Source of the DNA: Lacticaseibacillus saniviri JCM 17471 = DSM 24301
GTDB lineage: Bacteria > Bacillota > Bacilli > Lactobacillales > Lactobacillaceae
Assembly (NCBI RefSeq): GCF_001311785.1
Contig: NZ_BBBX01000017.1
Location: 1 to 64,000 of the forward strand
DNA: 64,000 nucleotides
Direction: 5' to 3'
Shown here: positions 9,187-20,832 of the stretch, piece after piece
How positions within the stretch are numbered: position 1 is the stretch's first letter
Layout of the letters: each line of letters begins with the position of its first letter
Notes under the pieces: generated by a model
The model's input: only the letters and a program-made list of their open reading frames with translations
What the model was told of the DNA's origin: nothing
Database searches by the model: none
Translations under genes and position numbers: made by a program

Positions 9187-10326
9187 ATGAAATTTACGAT
9201 TACCCGTTCGGTATTCCTCAAAACATTGAATGACGTCTCCCGTGCGATTTCATCCAAGACAACAATTCCTATTTTGACCGGACTCAAGTTAGTGCTCAGT
9301 GATACCGGTCTTGTGTTAACTGGTAGTGACGCTGATATCTCAATTGAATCACGCATTGATGCCACCAGTGAAAACAACGATCTTCAAATTGAAAGTACCG
9401 GTTCGATTGTGTTGCCAGCCCGTTTCTTCAGTGAGATCGTGAAGCGACTGCCTGAAAACACGATGACGTTAGAGGTCAAAGATAACTTCCAAACCTTGAT
9501 TACATCCGGGTCTTCCGAATTTACGATCAATGGTTTAGATGCCAACAACTATCCACGGTTACCAGAAATCAGCGCCCCACAACCATTGATGTTGAACGCT
9601 GAAGTGCTCAAGCAATTGATCAATCAAACGGTCATTGCGGTTTCTAATCAAGAGAGTCGTCCCGTGTTGACTGGGGTCCACTTTGTGATTAGTGGCGCCC
9701 AATTGATGGCGGTCGCAACGGATTCTCACCGCTTATCCCAGCGGACATTGGATTTGGAACAACCCACAACCACCGATTACGACGTGATTATTCCCGGGAA
9801 AAGTCTGGTTGAACTCAGTCGGATGCTGACGGATGACATCGATCAAGTTGAATTACGAATTGCTGAAAACCAAGTCTTGTTTATCATCGGCCAAACCGCC
9901 TTTTACTCACGGCTGTTAGAAGGCAATTACCCTGATACCACGCGCTTGATCCCAACAAGCAGCACCACGACAGTTGAATTTGCGGCACCCGCATTGTTGG
10001 CAGCCATTCAACGTGCAAGTCTGTTGAGTCATGAAAGTCGCAACAATGTGGTTCGGTTGACACTGGATGTGGCGACCCAAAGCGCCATCATTTATGGGAA
10101 CTCTCCTGATGTCGGGAATGTTGAAGAAGTGCTCCAGTTCAGCGCCTTAAGCGGGGAAAACTTAGAAATTTCATTCAACCCTGATTACATGAAAGAAGCG
10201 TTGCAAGCCTTTGGTCAGACAACCGTTGAAGTGGCCTTCACCGCACCATTACGGCCTTTCACCTTGGTGCCTTCTGAAGATCGTGACCACTTCATTCAAC
10301 TGATTACACCGGTCCGCACCTACTAA
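9187..10326 (+). CDS. dnaN: DNA polymerase III subunit beta (sliding clamp)
   Basis: A 379-residue beta clamp, made of three similar clamp domains, that tethers DNA polymerase III to DNA. It starts MKFTITRSVFLKTLNDVSRAI and ends with the family-typical LVPSEDRDHFIQLITPVRTY. GGAGG at 9172-9176 precedes the ATG. It is uninterrupted, follows dnaA, and is followed by a strong terminator at 10442. Confidence 0.97.
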   Translation: MKFTITRSVFLKTLNDVSRAISSKTTIPILTGLKLVLSDTGLVLTGSDADISIESRIDATSENNDLQIESTGSIVLPARFFSEIVKRLPENTMTLEVKDNFQTLITSGSSEFTINGLDANNYPRLPEISAPQPLMLNAEVLKQLINQTVIAVSNQESRPVLTGVHFVISGAQLMAVATDSHRLSQRTLDLEQPTTTDYDVIIPGKSLVELSRMLTDDIDQVELRIAENQVLFIIGQTAFYSRLLEGNYPDTTRLIPTSSTTTVEFAAPALLAAIQRASLLSHESRNNVVRLTLDVATQSAIIYGNSPDVGNVEEVLQFSALSGENLEISFNPDYMKEALQAFGQTTVEVAFTAPLRPFTLVPSEDRDHFIQLITPVRTY

Positions 10327-10441
10327 TTGAATAATTATGCATCCTAGTTGTGATTTGTTTCACAATAAGAGCTGAAGCTGTAACCAAAGGATTTCTCAAC
10401 CTTTTGAAACAAGATTAGCCAATCATGCTCTTAGCAACCAT

Positions 10442-10487
10442 GAGCCTGTGACACCCCGAAAGGGGCTATGTCACAGGCTCTTTTTTT
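10442..10487 (+). terminator. Terminator after dnaN
   Basis: GAGCCTGTGACA (10442-10453) pairs with TGTCACAGGCTC (10469-10480), with an inner CCCC-GAAA-GGGG hairpin and a 7-T tail. A weaker inverted repeat AAGAGC / GCTCTT lies just upstream, near 10367-10434. Confidence 0.92.
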
Positions 10488-10526
10488 GTGGCTTCGCGTA
10501 ATTTTAAGCATTAAGGAGGCGAGACC

Positions 10527-11765
10527 ATGTTGAAGAAAATTGTGTTGGGTGTCTTACTCGTTCTTTGGTGGTTACCAAGTGTTCACGTCGATGCACAACT
10601 TGACAGTGATTATGATCCCTTTTTGGTGGGTTTGTGGCGCGACCGCCGGAACACTTCATCTTGCCGCGCGGTGTTCAGGTCCGACTAGCGCCAATGGTTT
10701 ATCCGCCTGCCGCAGCAACCGGGCAAAAGCCGGCCAGGTTCAGCTGGCAAATGCCAAAGGAAATCTCATTGCAGGTTTTTGACAACGCGCAAAGCATGGT
10801 GAGTCTGCAGGCACATGCAGTTGGGCAGTATTCAATGACGGTAACGGCAAGCGTTGGCACCTGGCAGTACACGCAGACTTTCTCGGTGACCGTTCAAGAG
10901 AACTCGTTGGCGATTCCACCCATGCGCCTCGATCCGGTGAGTCTCAGTAGTTTGTCGGCTTTCCGCTGACACCAATCGTGCGCAATGCCAATGATGAAGT
11001 GGTGCTTGAGGTGGATATGATCCGCGGTGTGAAGCCGATTCCGGGGATTGAGCGGACTTATAACACGTTCCATCCCAATCCACCCAGTGTTCAACCCGAG
11101 TGGGGCAAAAACATGCCGGAGAGCACACCCGTTCAGGCGGATGTGAACTATATTGAACAGCCCATGATTGCACACATTCAATACGGCGGGACCATGCCGC
11201 TCACCATTACGGCCAATCGCGCCTTGACGCTGACGGTAGCGGGAATGCCCGGTCATCGCGATGACACCAGTTTGGATTACACCTGGTACATCAATGGCCA
11301 GGTTGTGGGTAGCAGCCAAGCGCCTGCATTCGATGTGCCGGCGTCATGGCCCTTATTAGAGAAGGGCAACACTTATTTGTGAAATTGACCTATCGTCGCG
11401 CTAATCAAACGGTGAGCCTGGTTAGTGCCAGAGCCCCAATCACAGTTCTACCAGCCCCGGCTCAACCGGAGCAGCCGGTTCAAGGATTAGCGGTGCAACG
11501 CCTAACAGAAGCACCACAGCAATTACGTACGCAGTTGCAATTGCCAGCGCCTGGTCAGCTCGCTGTGACCTTAACGCCACACGTGCCTTTTGTCGTGGGT
11601 GGCACCATCGATAGTCAGCGCATTGAAGCGGATGGCAAACCGCACGTGCTAGCGAACACACATCCCGTGGTGCCGGTGATGATTCAGCTGGCGCAAACCA
11701 ATATTGTGCCGCCCACAACAACGGTGGCGACAGTGACGTGGACGCAAGCACAGACGCCAGCGTAA
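10527..11765 (+). CDS. Secreted protein of unknown function (three frameshifts)
   Basis: I do not recognise this protein. ATG 10527 follows AAGGAGG and opens a signal peptide (MLKKIVLGVLLVLWWLPSV, cleavage near DAQ). The frame breaks near 10623-10633, 10957-10966 and 11370-11376. Adding one base at each place yields one protein of about 413 residues. The mature part looks beta-rich and Ig-like (QYSMTVTASVGTWQYTQTFSVTV; LDYTWYINGQVVGSSQ), followed by a Pro/Gln-rich stretch (LPAPAQPEQPVQ) and a final beta-rich region. No LPXTG anchor or C-terminal membrane segment is seen, so it may be released or held by other means. It sits between dnaN and yaaA, where a gene of this kind is unusual. It could be a true pseudogene, but the breaks match the single-base pattern in essential genes. 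Confidence 0.6.
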
Positions 11766-11909
11766 AAATCCTTGCTAATCGTGGCATAAAAAGGCCGGCA
11801 ATCTTGGAAAACAAAATTTTAGCCCTTTTTAACGGATTTGAGCATTTTTAGGGAGGGGGGCTAATCGAACCTTAAATCGGCTGAAACGGCCATATATTGG
11901 CGAATTAAA

Positions 11910-11937
11910 TTGTAATTGGCCCAGAAAAAGGTATAAT
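11910..11937 (+). promoter_or_regulatory. Promoter of yaaA-recF-gyrB
   Basis: TTGTAA (11910-11915), 16-nt spacer, perfect TATAAT (11932-11937), in the 248-nt gap before yaaA. I see no terminator-like hairpin in the rest of that gap. Confidence 0.8.
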
Positions 11938-12013
11938 ATTAGTAGACTTTAGCCAACAAAAAGGCTAAATGACGGCATTTACTCAAGTGAAAACGCAAAG
12001 GAGATTGGGTGGC

Positions 12014-12232
12014 ATGGAAACAGTAACAATTACCACCGCTTTTTTAACCCTGGGACAATTACTCAAAGAGGTCGGGGTTATCGACAGCGGTGGCGCAGCG
12101 AAGTTTTATCTGGCTGAGCAGACGGTATTGGTTAACGGTGAACCCGATCAACGGCGCGGGCGCAAGTTGTATCCCGGTGACGTGATTGCATTAGAAGACG
12201 GGCAACAATTCACCGTGGCGATCGCGGAATGA
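12014..12232 (+). CDS. yaaA: S4-domain RNA-binding protein YaaA/RlbA
   Basis: A 72-residue S4-like RNA-binding protein that always sits between dnaN and recF in Firmicutes and is linked to ribosome assembly. The S4 core is visible as [21 protein letters not shown], then [21 protein letters not shown]. Start at ATG 12014 (METVTITT) with GGAGA 9 nt upstream; the in-frame ATG at 11969 adds an unlikely tail. Its stop overlaps the recF start by 4 nt (ATGA), indicating translational coupling. Confidence 0.92.
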   Translation: METVTITTAFLTLGQLLKEVGVIDSGGAAKFYLAEQTVLVNGEPDQRRGRKLYPGDVIALEDGQQFTVAIAE

Positions 12233-13346
12233 ATCTGAAACACCTCACGTTAAAGCATTACCGCAATTATGCGGCGGTGGATGCCAGCTTCTCACCTTCG
12301 ATCAACGTGTTGATTGGTGAGAATGCGCAAGGCAAAACCAACCTGCTTGAAGCGATTTATGTGCTCGCATTGGCGCGAAGTCATCGCACCAATAATGACA
12401 AGGAACTGATTCAATTTGGAAGTGAGTTTGCGAAGGTGACGGGGCTTGTTGAGCGTCGCACCGGCACACTGCCACTTGAACTGGTAATCAGTCAGCAGGG
12501 CAAAAAGCGCGGGTCAATCATCTCGAGCAGGCAAAACTGTCGCAATACTTGGGGCACTTTAACGTGATTTTGTTTGCGCCAGAAGATCTGACCATCGTCA
12601 AAGGCAGTCCAGCGGGGCGACGGCGATTCATCGACATGGAATTCGGTCAGATGAGTCCCAAATACCTCTACAACTTGGCGCAATATAAAACGATGTTGAA
12701 GCAGCGCAATGCATATCTCAAGCAATTGCGATTTCACCAGGCCAAAGACTTGGTGTATCTCGATGTGTTAACGGATCAACTCGCCGCATTTGGTGCGGAG
12801 ATTATTGTGACGCGCGCAGCACTGCTCGATGACATGGCGAAGTTTGCGGCTCAGGTGCACAGTGACATCACAACCGCGCATGAGCAGCTGACCTTCAAGT
12901 ACCAGACGCAAGTCGAACCCGATGCGCGGCATGATGATGAACAGGCGTATGAAGCGCTCAGTGAGAGCTTCAAAAAGTATCGCGCGCGCGAGATTGATCA
13001 GGGCACCACGCTGGTTGGTCCGCACCGCGATGACGTCAGTTTTATCGTCAATGAGCGCGATGTGGCGAGCTTTGGCAGTCAGGGGCAACAGCGCACGACG
13101 GCCTTAGCGGTCAAGCTGGCCGAAATCGAATTGATGCATCACCAAACAGGCGAGTATCCCGTCCTCTTACTGGACGATGTGCTCTCCGAATTGGACGATA
13201 TGCGTCAAACGCACCTCTTACGTGCGATTCAAAATAAAGTACAAACTTTTTTGACCACCCCCAGTTTGGATGGTGTGGCCAAGGAAATGATCGATCAACC
13301 CACGGTGTTTGAGGTTCATCAAGGCGAATTAACACCGTTATCATAA
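12229..13346 (+). CDS. recF: DNA replication and repair protein RecF (frameshifted)
   Basis: SMC-like ATPase that loads RecA at single-strand gaps. Walker A is [13 protein letters not shown] near residue 30, and the signature and Walker B region is [17 protein letters not shown] then [12 protein letters not shown]. The frame breaks in AAAAA at 12502-12507. One added base gives [29 protein letters not shown] and a 372-residue protein of normal length. It overlaps yaaA by 4 nt and precedes gyrB by 21 nt. Confidence 0.93.
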
Positions 13347-15331
<1,985 letters not shown>

Positions 15332-15447
15332 TGAGTGCGAGCAATCCCGCTTAGCTGATGAGGACTAACGGGCTTTGAACAAAGAACCTTGGTTTTAAGG
15401 TTCTGTGAAAAGCGGGTTAGCCGCAGTCAGCTGGGATTGCGAACACG
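15332..15447 (+). repeat. Hairpin repeat element, copy 1 (GAGNA/NCGGA family)
   Basis: A long interrupted hairpin starting at the gyrB stop codon. The stems are GCAATCC/GGATTGC (15341-15347/15434-15440), AGCTGA/TCAGCT (15353-15358/15427-15432), CTAAC/GTTAG (15365-15369/15416-15420), GCTTT/AAAGC, and AGAACCTT/AAGGTTCT (15383-15390/15397-15404). The conserved loop GAGGA faces CCGCA, and a GG/GG internal loop follows CTAAC. Its stem sequences differ from all other copies, so it counts as a class of its own. Confidence 0.85.
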
Positions 15448-15464
15448 TTATCGCAGGACGATGC

Positions 15465-15520
15465 GATTTGTGCATTGGCCAGGGTCGTGATTAGGCGGAA
15501 TGGTCTGCCCTTGCGAGCAC
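15465..15520 (+). repeat. Degenerate right half of a hairpin repeat element
   Basis: The segment around GATTAGGCGGAATGG resembles the right half of the copy at 40579 (GGTTAGGCGGAACAGG) but has no matching left half. It looks like a decayed or truncated copy between gyrB and gyrA. Confidence 0.5.
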
Positions 15521-15592
15521 CTAGCACCGATTGATTTTTGATAAAAATGGGCCTGAAAGCCAAAGAACCAACGAAGGGAGATAATCAATACC

Positions 15593-18157
15593 ATGGATGA
15601 TCGCCAAGAAAGCCGCATCACCAATGTGAACCTGGGCGACACGATGCGCAAATCGTTCCTTGAGTACGCGATGAGTGTTATTGTCGCACGGGCATTACCA
15701 GATGTTCGTGACGGCTTGAAACCCGTTCAGCGCCGTATTTTGTATGGGATGAACGAATTAGGGGTAACCCCTGAAAAGCCGTATAAGAAGTCTGCCAGAA
15801 TTGTCGGGGACGTCATGGGGAAGTACCACCCCCACGGTGACTCCTCGATCTATGAAGGTATGGTGCGGATGGCGCAGGACTTCAGTTATCGTTACATGTT
15901 AGTCGATGGTCACGGGAACTTCGGTTCAGTCGACGGTGACGGTGCCGCTGCGATGCGGTATACCGAAGCGCGGATGAGCAAAATCACAACAGAAATGTTG
16001 CGTGACATCAACAAAGACACGATCGATTACACGGATAACTATGATGGGTCCGAACGCGAACCTACCGTGTTACCTGCACGTTTCCCCAACCTGTTAGTGA
16101 ACGGGGCAACCGGGATTGCGGTTGGGATGACCACCAATATTCCACCTCACAACTTGTCTGAAGTGATTTCGGCATTGCACATCTTGATGGACAATCCCGA
16201 TGCCACAACAGCTGACTTGATGACGGCATTGCCTGGCCCAGACTTCCCAACAGGTGGTCTGGTGATGGGTAAGTCGGGGATTCGTCACGCTTACGAAACA
16301 GGTAAGGGGACGATTATCCAGCGCGCTAAGGTTGAGATTGTGACCGAAAAATCCGGTCGTGAACGTATTGTCGTGACTGAAATTCCATACATGGTGAACA
16401 AGGCCAAACTGGTGGAACGGATTGCGGATTTGGCACGTGACAAGAAGGTCGAAGGCATCACGGACCTGAACGATGAATCTGATCGTGATGGGATGCGGAT
16501 TGTGATCGACATTCGTCGTGACGTCTCAGCGAGTGTTGTGCTGAACAACCTCTACAAGCTGACCCCATTACAAACTGGGTTTAGCTTCAACATGGTGGCG
16601 ATTGTGGATGGTGCGCCTAAGGTATTGAGTCTGAAAGAAATTCTGACGCACTATCTGGCTCACCAAGAAATCGTGATTCGGCGGCGGACGCAATTCGACT
16701 TGAAGAAGGCCAAAGCACGTGCCCACATTCTCGAAGGGTTACGGATTGCGCTCGATCATATCGATGAAATCATCAGTATCATTCGTGGTTCCCAAACTGG
16801 GGATACCGCTAAAGTGATTTTGATGGACAAGTACCAGTTATCCGAAAAGCAGAGCCAAGCCATCTTGGATATGCGACTGGTTCGGTTGACCGGCTTGGAA
16901 CGCGACAAGGTTGAAAATGAGTTCAATGATGTGCAAGCAGCCATCGCGGACTATGAAGATATCTTGGCCAAACCAGAACGTGTTCACCAATTGATCTATC
17001 AAGAATTACTCGATATTCAAAACAAGTTTGGCGATAAGCGTCGCACCGAATTGTTGGTCGGCGAAGTGCTGAGCCTTGAAGATGAGGACTTGATTGAAGA
17101 AGAAGACGTCGTGATTGCATTGACCCACAATGGTTATGTGAAGCGGCTGCCTGCAACTGAATTCAAGTCGCAAAATCGTGGTGGTCGTGGGATTCAAGGG
17201 ATGGGCGTCCATGATGGTGACTTCATGGAACACCTTGTTTCCACCTCAACGCATGATATGTTGCTGTTCTTCACCAATACCGGGAAGGTTTACCGCAACA
17301 AGGGGTATGAAATTCCTGAATACGGCCGTACCGCCAAGGGGATTCCAATCATCAACTTGCTGGGGATTGATTCCGGTGAAAAGGTGCAGACGGTCATTAA
17401 TGTCGGCAGCGGTGAGGACAGTGAACGTTACCTGTTCTTCGTCACCCGTGAAGGTGTCGTTAAGCGGACACCTGTTAGTGATTTTGCCAACATTCGCAGC
17501 AATGGTCTGATTGCCTTGAATCTCAAAGATGGCGACGAATTGAGCAATGTCATCCTGACATCAGGTAAAGATACCATCCTGATTGGGACACATCGCGGTT
17601 ATTCTGTGACCTTCCTTGAAACCGATGTCCGGAGCATGGGTCGTTCAGCAACTGGTGTGCGGGGGATTCGTCTGCGTGAAGCAGATTACGTCATCGGTTC
17701 TGACATCCTCGATCCCGATTCTGAAGTCTTCGTGATCTCCGAAAAGGGTTATGGTAAGCGCACTAAGGCTTCCGAATACCCAACCAAGGGTCGCGGCGGT
17801 AAAGGGATCAAGACCGCTAACATCACCGAAAAGAACGGGCCATTGGCTGGTTTGACAACGGTGAAGGGCGATGAAGATATTCTGGTTATGACCGATTCAG
17901 GTGTCTTGATTCGTTTCAACATCCAGAGCGTCTCACAAACAGGTCGTGCCACACTTGGGGTTCGTCTGATTCGGGTGGATGATGATGCTAAGGTCGCAAC
18001 AATGGCCAAGGTTGATCAAGAACCTGACGTTGACGATGAAGCACCAACGACATCTGAACCCACAACACCGACTGATGCACCAGCTGGCGATGCGGATGCG
18101 CAAGTTCAAGAATTATTGAACCGTGCTGAAACAGATGATGACGATAGTGATATCTAA
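15593..18157 (+). CDS. gyrA: DNA gyrase subunit A
   Basis: An 854-residue breakage-reunion subunit of gyrase. The catalytic Tyr is in [11 protein letters not shown]. The quinolone-resistance region reads [20 protein letters not shown], with Ser at the position equal to E. coli Ser83, so no resistance change is seen there. Six beta-pinwheel blades follow, including the GyrA box QNRGGRG near residue 525. An acidic, Thr/Pro-rich tail ends the protein. It is uninterrupted, about 260 nt after gyrB with a hairpin repeat in the gap, and GAAGGGAG precedes the ATG. Confidence 0.97.
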   Translation: MDDRQESRITNVNLGDTMRKSFLEYAMSVIVARALPDVRDGLKPVQRRILYGMNELGVTPEKPYKKSARIVGDVMGKYHPHGDSSIYEGMVRMAQDFSYRYMLVDGHGNFGSVDGDGAAAMRYTEARMSKITTEMLRDINKDTIDYTDNYDGSEREPTVLPARFPNLLVNGATGIAVGMTTNIPPHNLSEVISALHILMDNPDATTADLMTALPGPDFPTGGLVMGKSGIRHAYETGKGTIIQRAKVEIVTEKSGRERIVVTEIPYMVNKAKLVERIADLARDKKVEGITDLNDESDRDGMRIVIDIRRDVSASVVLNNLYKLTPLQTGFSFNMVAIVDGAPKVLSLKEILTHYLAHQEIVIRRRTQFDLKKAKARAHILEGLRIALDHIDEIISIIRGSQTGDTAKVILMDKYQLSEKQSQAILDMRLVRLTGLERDKVENEFNDVQAAIADYEDILAKPERVHQLIYQELLDIQNKFGDKRRTELLVGEVLSLEDEDLIEEEDVVIALTHNGYVKRLPATEFKSQNRGGRGIQGMGVHDGDFMEHLVSTSTHDMLLFFTNTGKVYRNKGYEIPEYGRTAKGIPIINLLGIDSGEKVQTVINVGSGEDSERYLFFVTREGVVKRTPVSDFANIRSNGLIALNLKDGDELSNVILTSGKDTILIGTHRGYSVTFLETDVRSMGRSATGVRGIRLREADYVIGSDILDPDSEVFVISEKGYGKRTKASEYPTKGRGGKGIKTANITEKNGPLAGLTTVKGDEDILVMTDSGVLIRFNIQSVSQTGRATLGVRLIRVDDDAKVATMAKVDQEPDVDDEAPTTSEPTTPTDAPAGDADAQVQELLNRAETDDDDSDI

Positions 18158-18171
18158 CGATTAGCAGAGGA

Positions 18172-18290
18172 AGATGTGACAAAAGGTGTTTAGAGCCGGA
18201 GGATTAACGGACATCGGGGCTAAATCTCGTATTTAGGATTTGCACCGAGGTTGGTTAATCGCAGTGCTCTACCTTTTGGAACTCGATTAA
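18172..18290 (+). repeat. Hairpin repeat element, copy 2
   Basis: Sense orientation, 3' of gyrA. Stems are AAAAGGT/ACCTTTT (18181-18187/18271-18277), AGAGC/GCTCT (18192-18196/18266-18270) and TTAAC/GTTAA (18204-18208/18254-18258). The conserved loop GAGGA faces TCGCA (the covarying pair is G-U here). Flanks are TGTGAC on the left and TGGAACTCG on the right. Confidence 0.85.
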
Positions 18291-18292
18291 AC

Positions 18293-18322
18293 AAAAAGTC
18301 GCCTTTCGGGGCGGCTTTTTTT
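18293..18322 (+). terminator. Terminator after gyrA
   Basis: AAAGTCGCC pairs with GGGCGGCTTT around a short loop and ends in a T7 run. It follows the hairpin repeat directly, so the repeat would be inside the gyrA transcript. Confidence 0.85.
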
Positions 18323-18420
18323 GGTGATAATTTGCTCATAAATGCACACACTTGAAATGGAAAAAGGTATACTGATGATGTTAAATCGCTTACACCGACA
18401 CAATCGAAAAGAGGATTATC

Positions 18421-19134
18421 ATGAAAAACGCACCAGAAATCGCACTGTCACCTAAAATGCAAACCAAACCACAGGAACTGCGGCAAGGACTTACAAAGCT
18501 ACGTGCGGGCGTCATGGGCGCCAATGACGGGATCATCTCCACTGCTGGGATGGTGATCGGGGTTTCTGGTGCACAGAAACCGTTGAGTACTGTTTTGATT
18601 GCGGGGGTCTTTATGATTCTGGCCGGTGCGCTTTCGATGGCTGGCGGAGAATATGTCTCGGTTTCCTCTCAAAAAGATATGCAACAGGCGAACTTCACTC
18701 GGTTGAATCATTTGATGAGCACTCATCCAGAAGCGGTCACCGATATGGTGAAGGATGCCTTACTCAAATTAGGTGAACCGGATGCCCATGCGACAGAATT
18801 GGCACAGACGCTGGTTCAAGATCAGGATATGGCTCAGATTCAACAATTGATTTACGGCAGTTCCTCATTGGCCTCACTCGATCCCATCACCGCTGCTTTG
18901 TCTGATGGTATCGCCTTTGTGTTGGGTGCCATCATTCCATTACTGTGCATTGCGTTATTGCCACCAGCCATCAAAGTGATTGGTACCATGGGTAGCGTCT
19001 TGCTCTGCCTGGCACTCACCGGCTTTATCAGCGCTAAGTTTGGGAAGGCCAATGTGAAACGGTCCCTGTGGCGCAACGTGGCGATTGGGACGCTGACCAT
19101 GATGACGACTTACATTGTCGGGATTATGTGGTAG
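18421..19134 (+). CDS. VIT1/CCC1-family transporter
   Basis: A 237-residue membrane protein of the vacuolar iron transporter family (Fe2+/Mn2+ export). The family start region is clear (LRAGVMGANDGIISTAGMVIGV), followed by ALSMAGGEYVSVSSQKD, which holds conserved metal-site residues. Five hydrophobic segments are seen, two before and three after a cytoplasmic helical domain. GAGGA precedes the ATG. It stands alone between gyrA and the rpsF operon; the metal cannot be told from sequence. Confidence 0.88.
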   Translation: MKNAPEIALSPKMQTKPQELRQGLTKLRAGVMGANDGIISTAGMVIGVSGAQKPLSTVLIAGVFMILAGALSMAGGEYVSVSSQKDMQQANFTRLNHLMSTHPEAVTDMVKDALLKLGEPDAHATELAQTLVQDQDMAQIQQLIYGSSSLASLDPITAALSDGIAFVLGAIIPLLCIALLPPAIKVIGTMGSVLLCLALTGFISAKFGKANVKRSLWRNVAIGTLTMMTTYIVGIMW

Positions 19135-19227
19135 TCAAAGCCAATTCCTTTTAAAACAGTTGAGGTTGTGTCACCAGCCATTGAGGCGGGGATGCAATCT
19201 CTTTTTATTTTGGGTAAAGGGCTGTCT

Positions 19228-19270
19228 GTTCCGTTAGTGCTCACAGCCAAACCGTGTGGCTTCGCGCTCT
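19228..19270 (-). repeat. Partial hairpin repeat (43-bp duplicated end)
   Basis: 19228-19270 is identical to 19346-19388, one end of the adjacent full copy. It is either a remnant of a second copy or a slipped duplication. In the upstream gap a weak inverted repeat GAGGTTG / GCAATCTC with a T5 run (about 19160-19207) may terminate the transporter gene. Confidence 0.7.
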
Positions 19271-19388
19271 AAACGCGCTCATCCACACTGCCTGTTCCGC
19301 CTAACAACACTAGCGCCAATTGCACAACCCGCAATTATTGCGCTAGTTCCGTTAGTGCTCACAGCCAAACCGTGTGGCTTCGCGCTCT
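19271..19388 (-). repeat. Hairpin repeat element, copy 3
   Basis: Class a copy in minus orientation. Stems CCACAC/GTGTGG (19283-19288/19372-19377), CTAAC/GTTAG (19301-19305/19351-19355) and ACTAGCGC/GCGCTAGT (19309-19316/19340-19347). Read on the minus strand, the loop GAGCA faces GCGGA. This is the only copy not lying in sense 3' of a gene: it is antisense and upstream of rpsF. Confidence 0.85.
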
Positions 19389-19450
19389 CGCTTTTTGCGT
19401 AATCTATTTATAGATTCGGCAGCCAAATGAATCTATTTTGATTCGGACGT

Positions 19451-19479
19451 TGAGATTCAGTAAGAGGTATGCTAAACTA
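19451..19479 (+). promoter_or_regulatory. Promoter of rpsF-ssb-rpsR
   Basis: TTGAGA (19451-19456), 17-nt spacer, TAAACT (19474-19479), with an extended -10 TGC just upstream. Confidence 0.8.
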
Positions 19480-19515
19480 ATAGCTTGTGAGTATGTGGCC
19501 AAAATGGTCAACGTT

Positions 19516-19555
19516 ACTCCTTGTCCCTGCAGAGGGGACCAAAGTCCATAAGGAG
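19516..19555 (+). promoter_or_regulatory. Structured rpsF leader hiding its ribosome-binding site
   Basis: CTCCTT (19517-19522) can pair with the ribosome site AAGGAG (19550-19555), enclosing an inner hairpin GTCCC/GGGAC (19523-19527/19535-19539). This fits translational autoregulation, known for rpsF-rpsR operons through the S6:S18 complex. I did not confirm the S6:S18 consensus, so the regulator is inferred. Confidence 0.55.
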
Positions 19556-19566
19556 GTGAATCGTCA

Positions 19567-19863
19567 ATGGCTGAAACCAAATATGAAATTACTTACATCA
19601 TCCGTCCTGATATGGATGAAGCAGGTAAGGCTGCGTTGGTTGAACGTTTTGACAACATTCTAAAAGATAATGGTGCGAACATTATTGATTCAAAGGATTG
19701 GCAAAAGCGTAAGTTTGCCTACGTAATCAGTAAGTTCTCTGAAGGCACATATCATATTGTGAATGTGACTGCAGAAGACGCTAGCGCAATTAATGAATTC
19801 GATCGTTTAGCTAAGATCTCTGGCGACATTTTGCGTCAAATGATCGTTAAGCGTGAAGACTAA
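19567..19863 (+). CDS. rpsF: 30S ribosomal protein S6
   Basis: A 98-residue S6 protein that binds S18 and 16S rRNA in the small-subunit platform. It begins with the family motif [14 protein letters not shown] and contains [30 protein letters not shown], partly sequestered in the leader hairpin, lies upstream. First gene of rpsF-ssb-rpsR. Confidence 0.97.
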   Translation: MAETKYEITYIIRPDMDEAGKAALVERFDNILKDNGANIIDSKDWQKRKFAYVISKFSEGTYHIVNVTAEDASAINEFDRLAKISGDILRQMIVKRED

Positions 19864-19895
19864 TCGCGTAACCAAGTGAAAAGGGGAGCTAAGGG

Positions 19896-20453
19896 ATGAT
19901 TAATCGCGTCGTTTTAGTGGGTCGGCTGACTCGAGATGTTGATTTGCGGTATACCCAAGGTGGCGCAGCAGTTGGTTCTTTTACCATCGCTGTGAACCGG
20001 CAGTTTACCAATCAACAAGGTGAGCGCGAAGCTGACTTTATCAATTGCGTTATTTGGCGTAAGAGTGCGGAAAACTTCAGTAATTTTACACGTAAGGGTT
20101 CGTTAGTCGGTGTTGAAGGCCGAATCCAGACACGTAATTACGAGAATCAACAGGGACAACGGGTGTATGTCACCGAAGTTGTCGTCGATAATTTCTCCCT
20201 GCTTGAATCACGTTCTACTACAGAGGCTCGTCCTTCTGAACCGGCGAATAATAATCAGAACTTTGGCAATCAGGGCTTTAACGGGCAACAACAAGCCCCA
20301 CAAAGCTTCGGCAATCAAACGTCCCCAACATCATCTGCGGACCAGAATCAGACTCCAAACAGTTCTGCTAATGGTTCCTTCAATAGTCCAGATCCGTTTG
20401 CCAATAATAATGGCCAACCAATCGACATTTCAGATGATGATTTGCCATTCTAG
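19896..20453 (+). CDS. ssb: Single-stranded DNA-binding protein
   Basis: A 185-residue SSB. The N-terminal OB fold runs from [23 protein letters not shown] to about residue 105. A low-complexity Asn/Gln/Ser/Pro linker (about 110-175) follows, and the protein ends in the acidic protein-docking tail DISDDDLPF. Essential in replication and repair; it lies between rpsF and rpsR as is universal in Firmicutes. Confidence 0.97.
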   Translation: MINRVVLVGRLTRDVDLRYTQGGAAVGSFTIAVNRQFTNQQGEREADFINCVIWRKSAENFSNFTRKGSLVGVEGRIQTRNYENQQGQRVYVTEVVVDNFSLLESRSTTEARPSEPANNNQNFGNQGFNGQQQAPQSFGNQTSPTSSADQNQTPNSSANGSFNSPDPFANNNGQPIDISDDDLPF

Positions 20454-20491
20454 GTGTTCAACACCCATTCTTAAGTAAAGGAGTGACATAA

Positions 20492-20728
20492 ATGGCTCAA
20501 CAACGTCGTGGAGGCCGTCGTCGTCGTAAGGTCGACTTCATTGCCGCAAACCACATCGAATACATCGATTATAAAGACACTAACTTGCTGGAACGGTTTG
20601 TCTCAGAACGGGGTAAGATCTTACCTCGCCGGGTTACCGGTACTAGCGCAAAGAACCAACGTAAGTTAACTATTGCGATTAAGCGTGCCCGTATCATGGG
20701 TTTACTGCCATTCGTTTCAGAAGACTAG
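20492..20728 (+). CDS. rpsR: 30S ribosomal protein S18
   Basis: A 78-residue basic protein with the S18 core ([46 protein letters not shown]). AAAGGAG lies upstream. It forms the S6:S18 pair and is last in the operon, followed by a strong terminator. Confidence 0.97.
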   Translation: MAQQRRGGRRRRKVDFIAANHIEYIDYKDTNLLERFVSERGKILPRRVTGTSAKNQRKLTIAIKRARIMGLLPFVSED

Positions 20729-20738
20729 TTTGGTTTTC

Positions 20739-20777
20739 AAAAGACCTCAACTGCAGTGATGCGGCTGAGGTCTTTTT
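20739..20777 (+). terminator. Terminator of rpsF-ssb-rpsR
   Basis: AAAAGACCTCA (20739-20749) pairs with TGAGGTCTTTTT (20766-20777). Confidence 0.9.
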
Positions 20778-20832
20778 GTGTGCAAACCAGGTATTTGGGG
20801 TGTACGCTAATGCCAACATGGGAGGTAGACGA

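Noticed and set aside
10366-10434. AAGAGC/GCTCTT structure after dnaN as another copy of the hairpin repeat
   Set aside because: It lacks the GAGNA/NCGGA loop and the CTAAC/GTTAG stem.
15351-15368. CTGATGAG word in copy 1, as in a hammerhead ribozyme core
   Set aside because: The partner GAAA segment and the cleavage-site stem are missing, and other copies lack the word.
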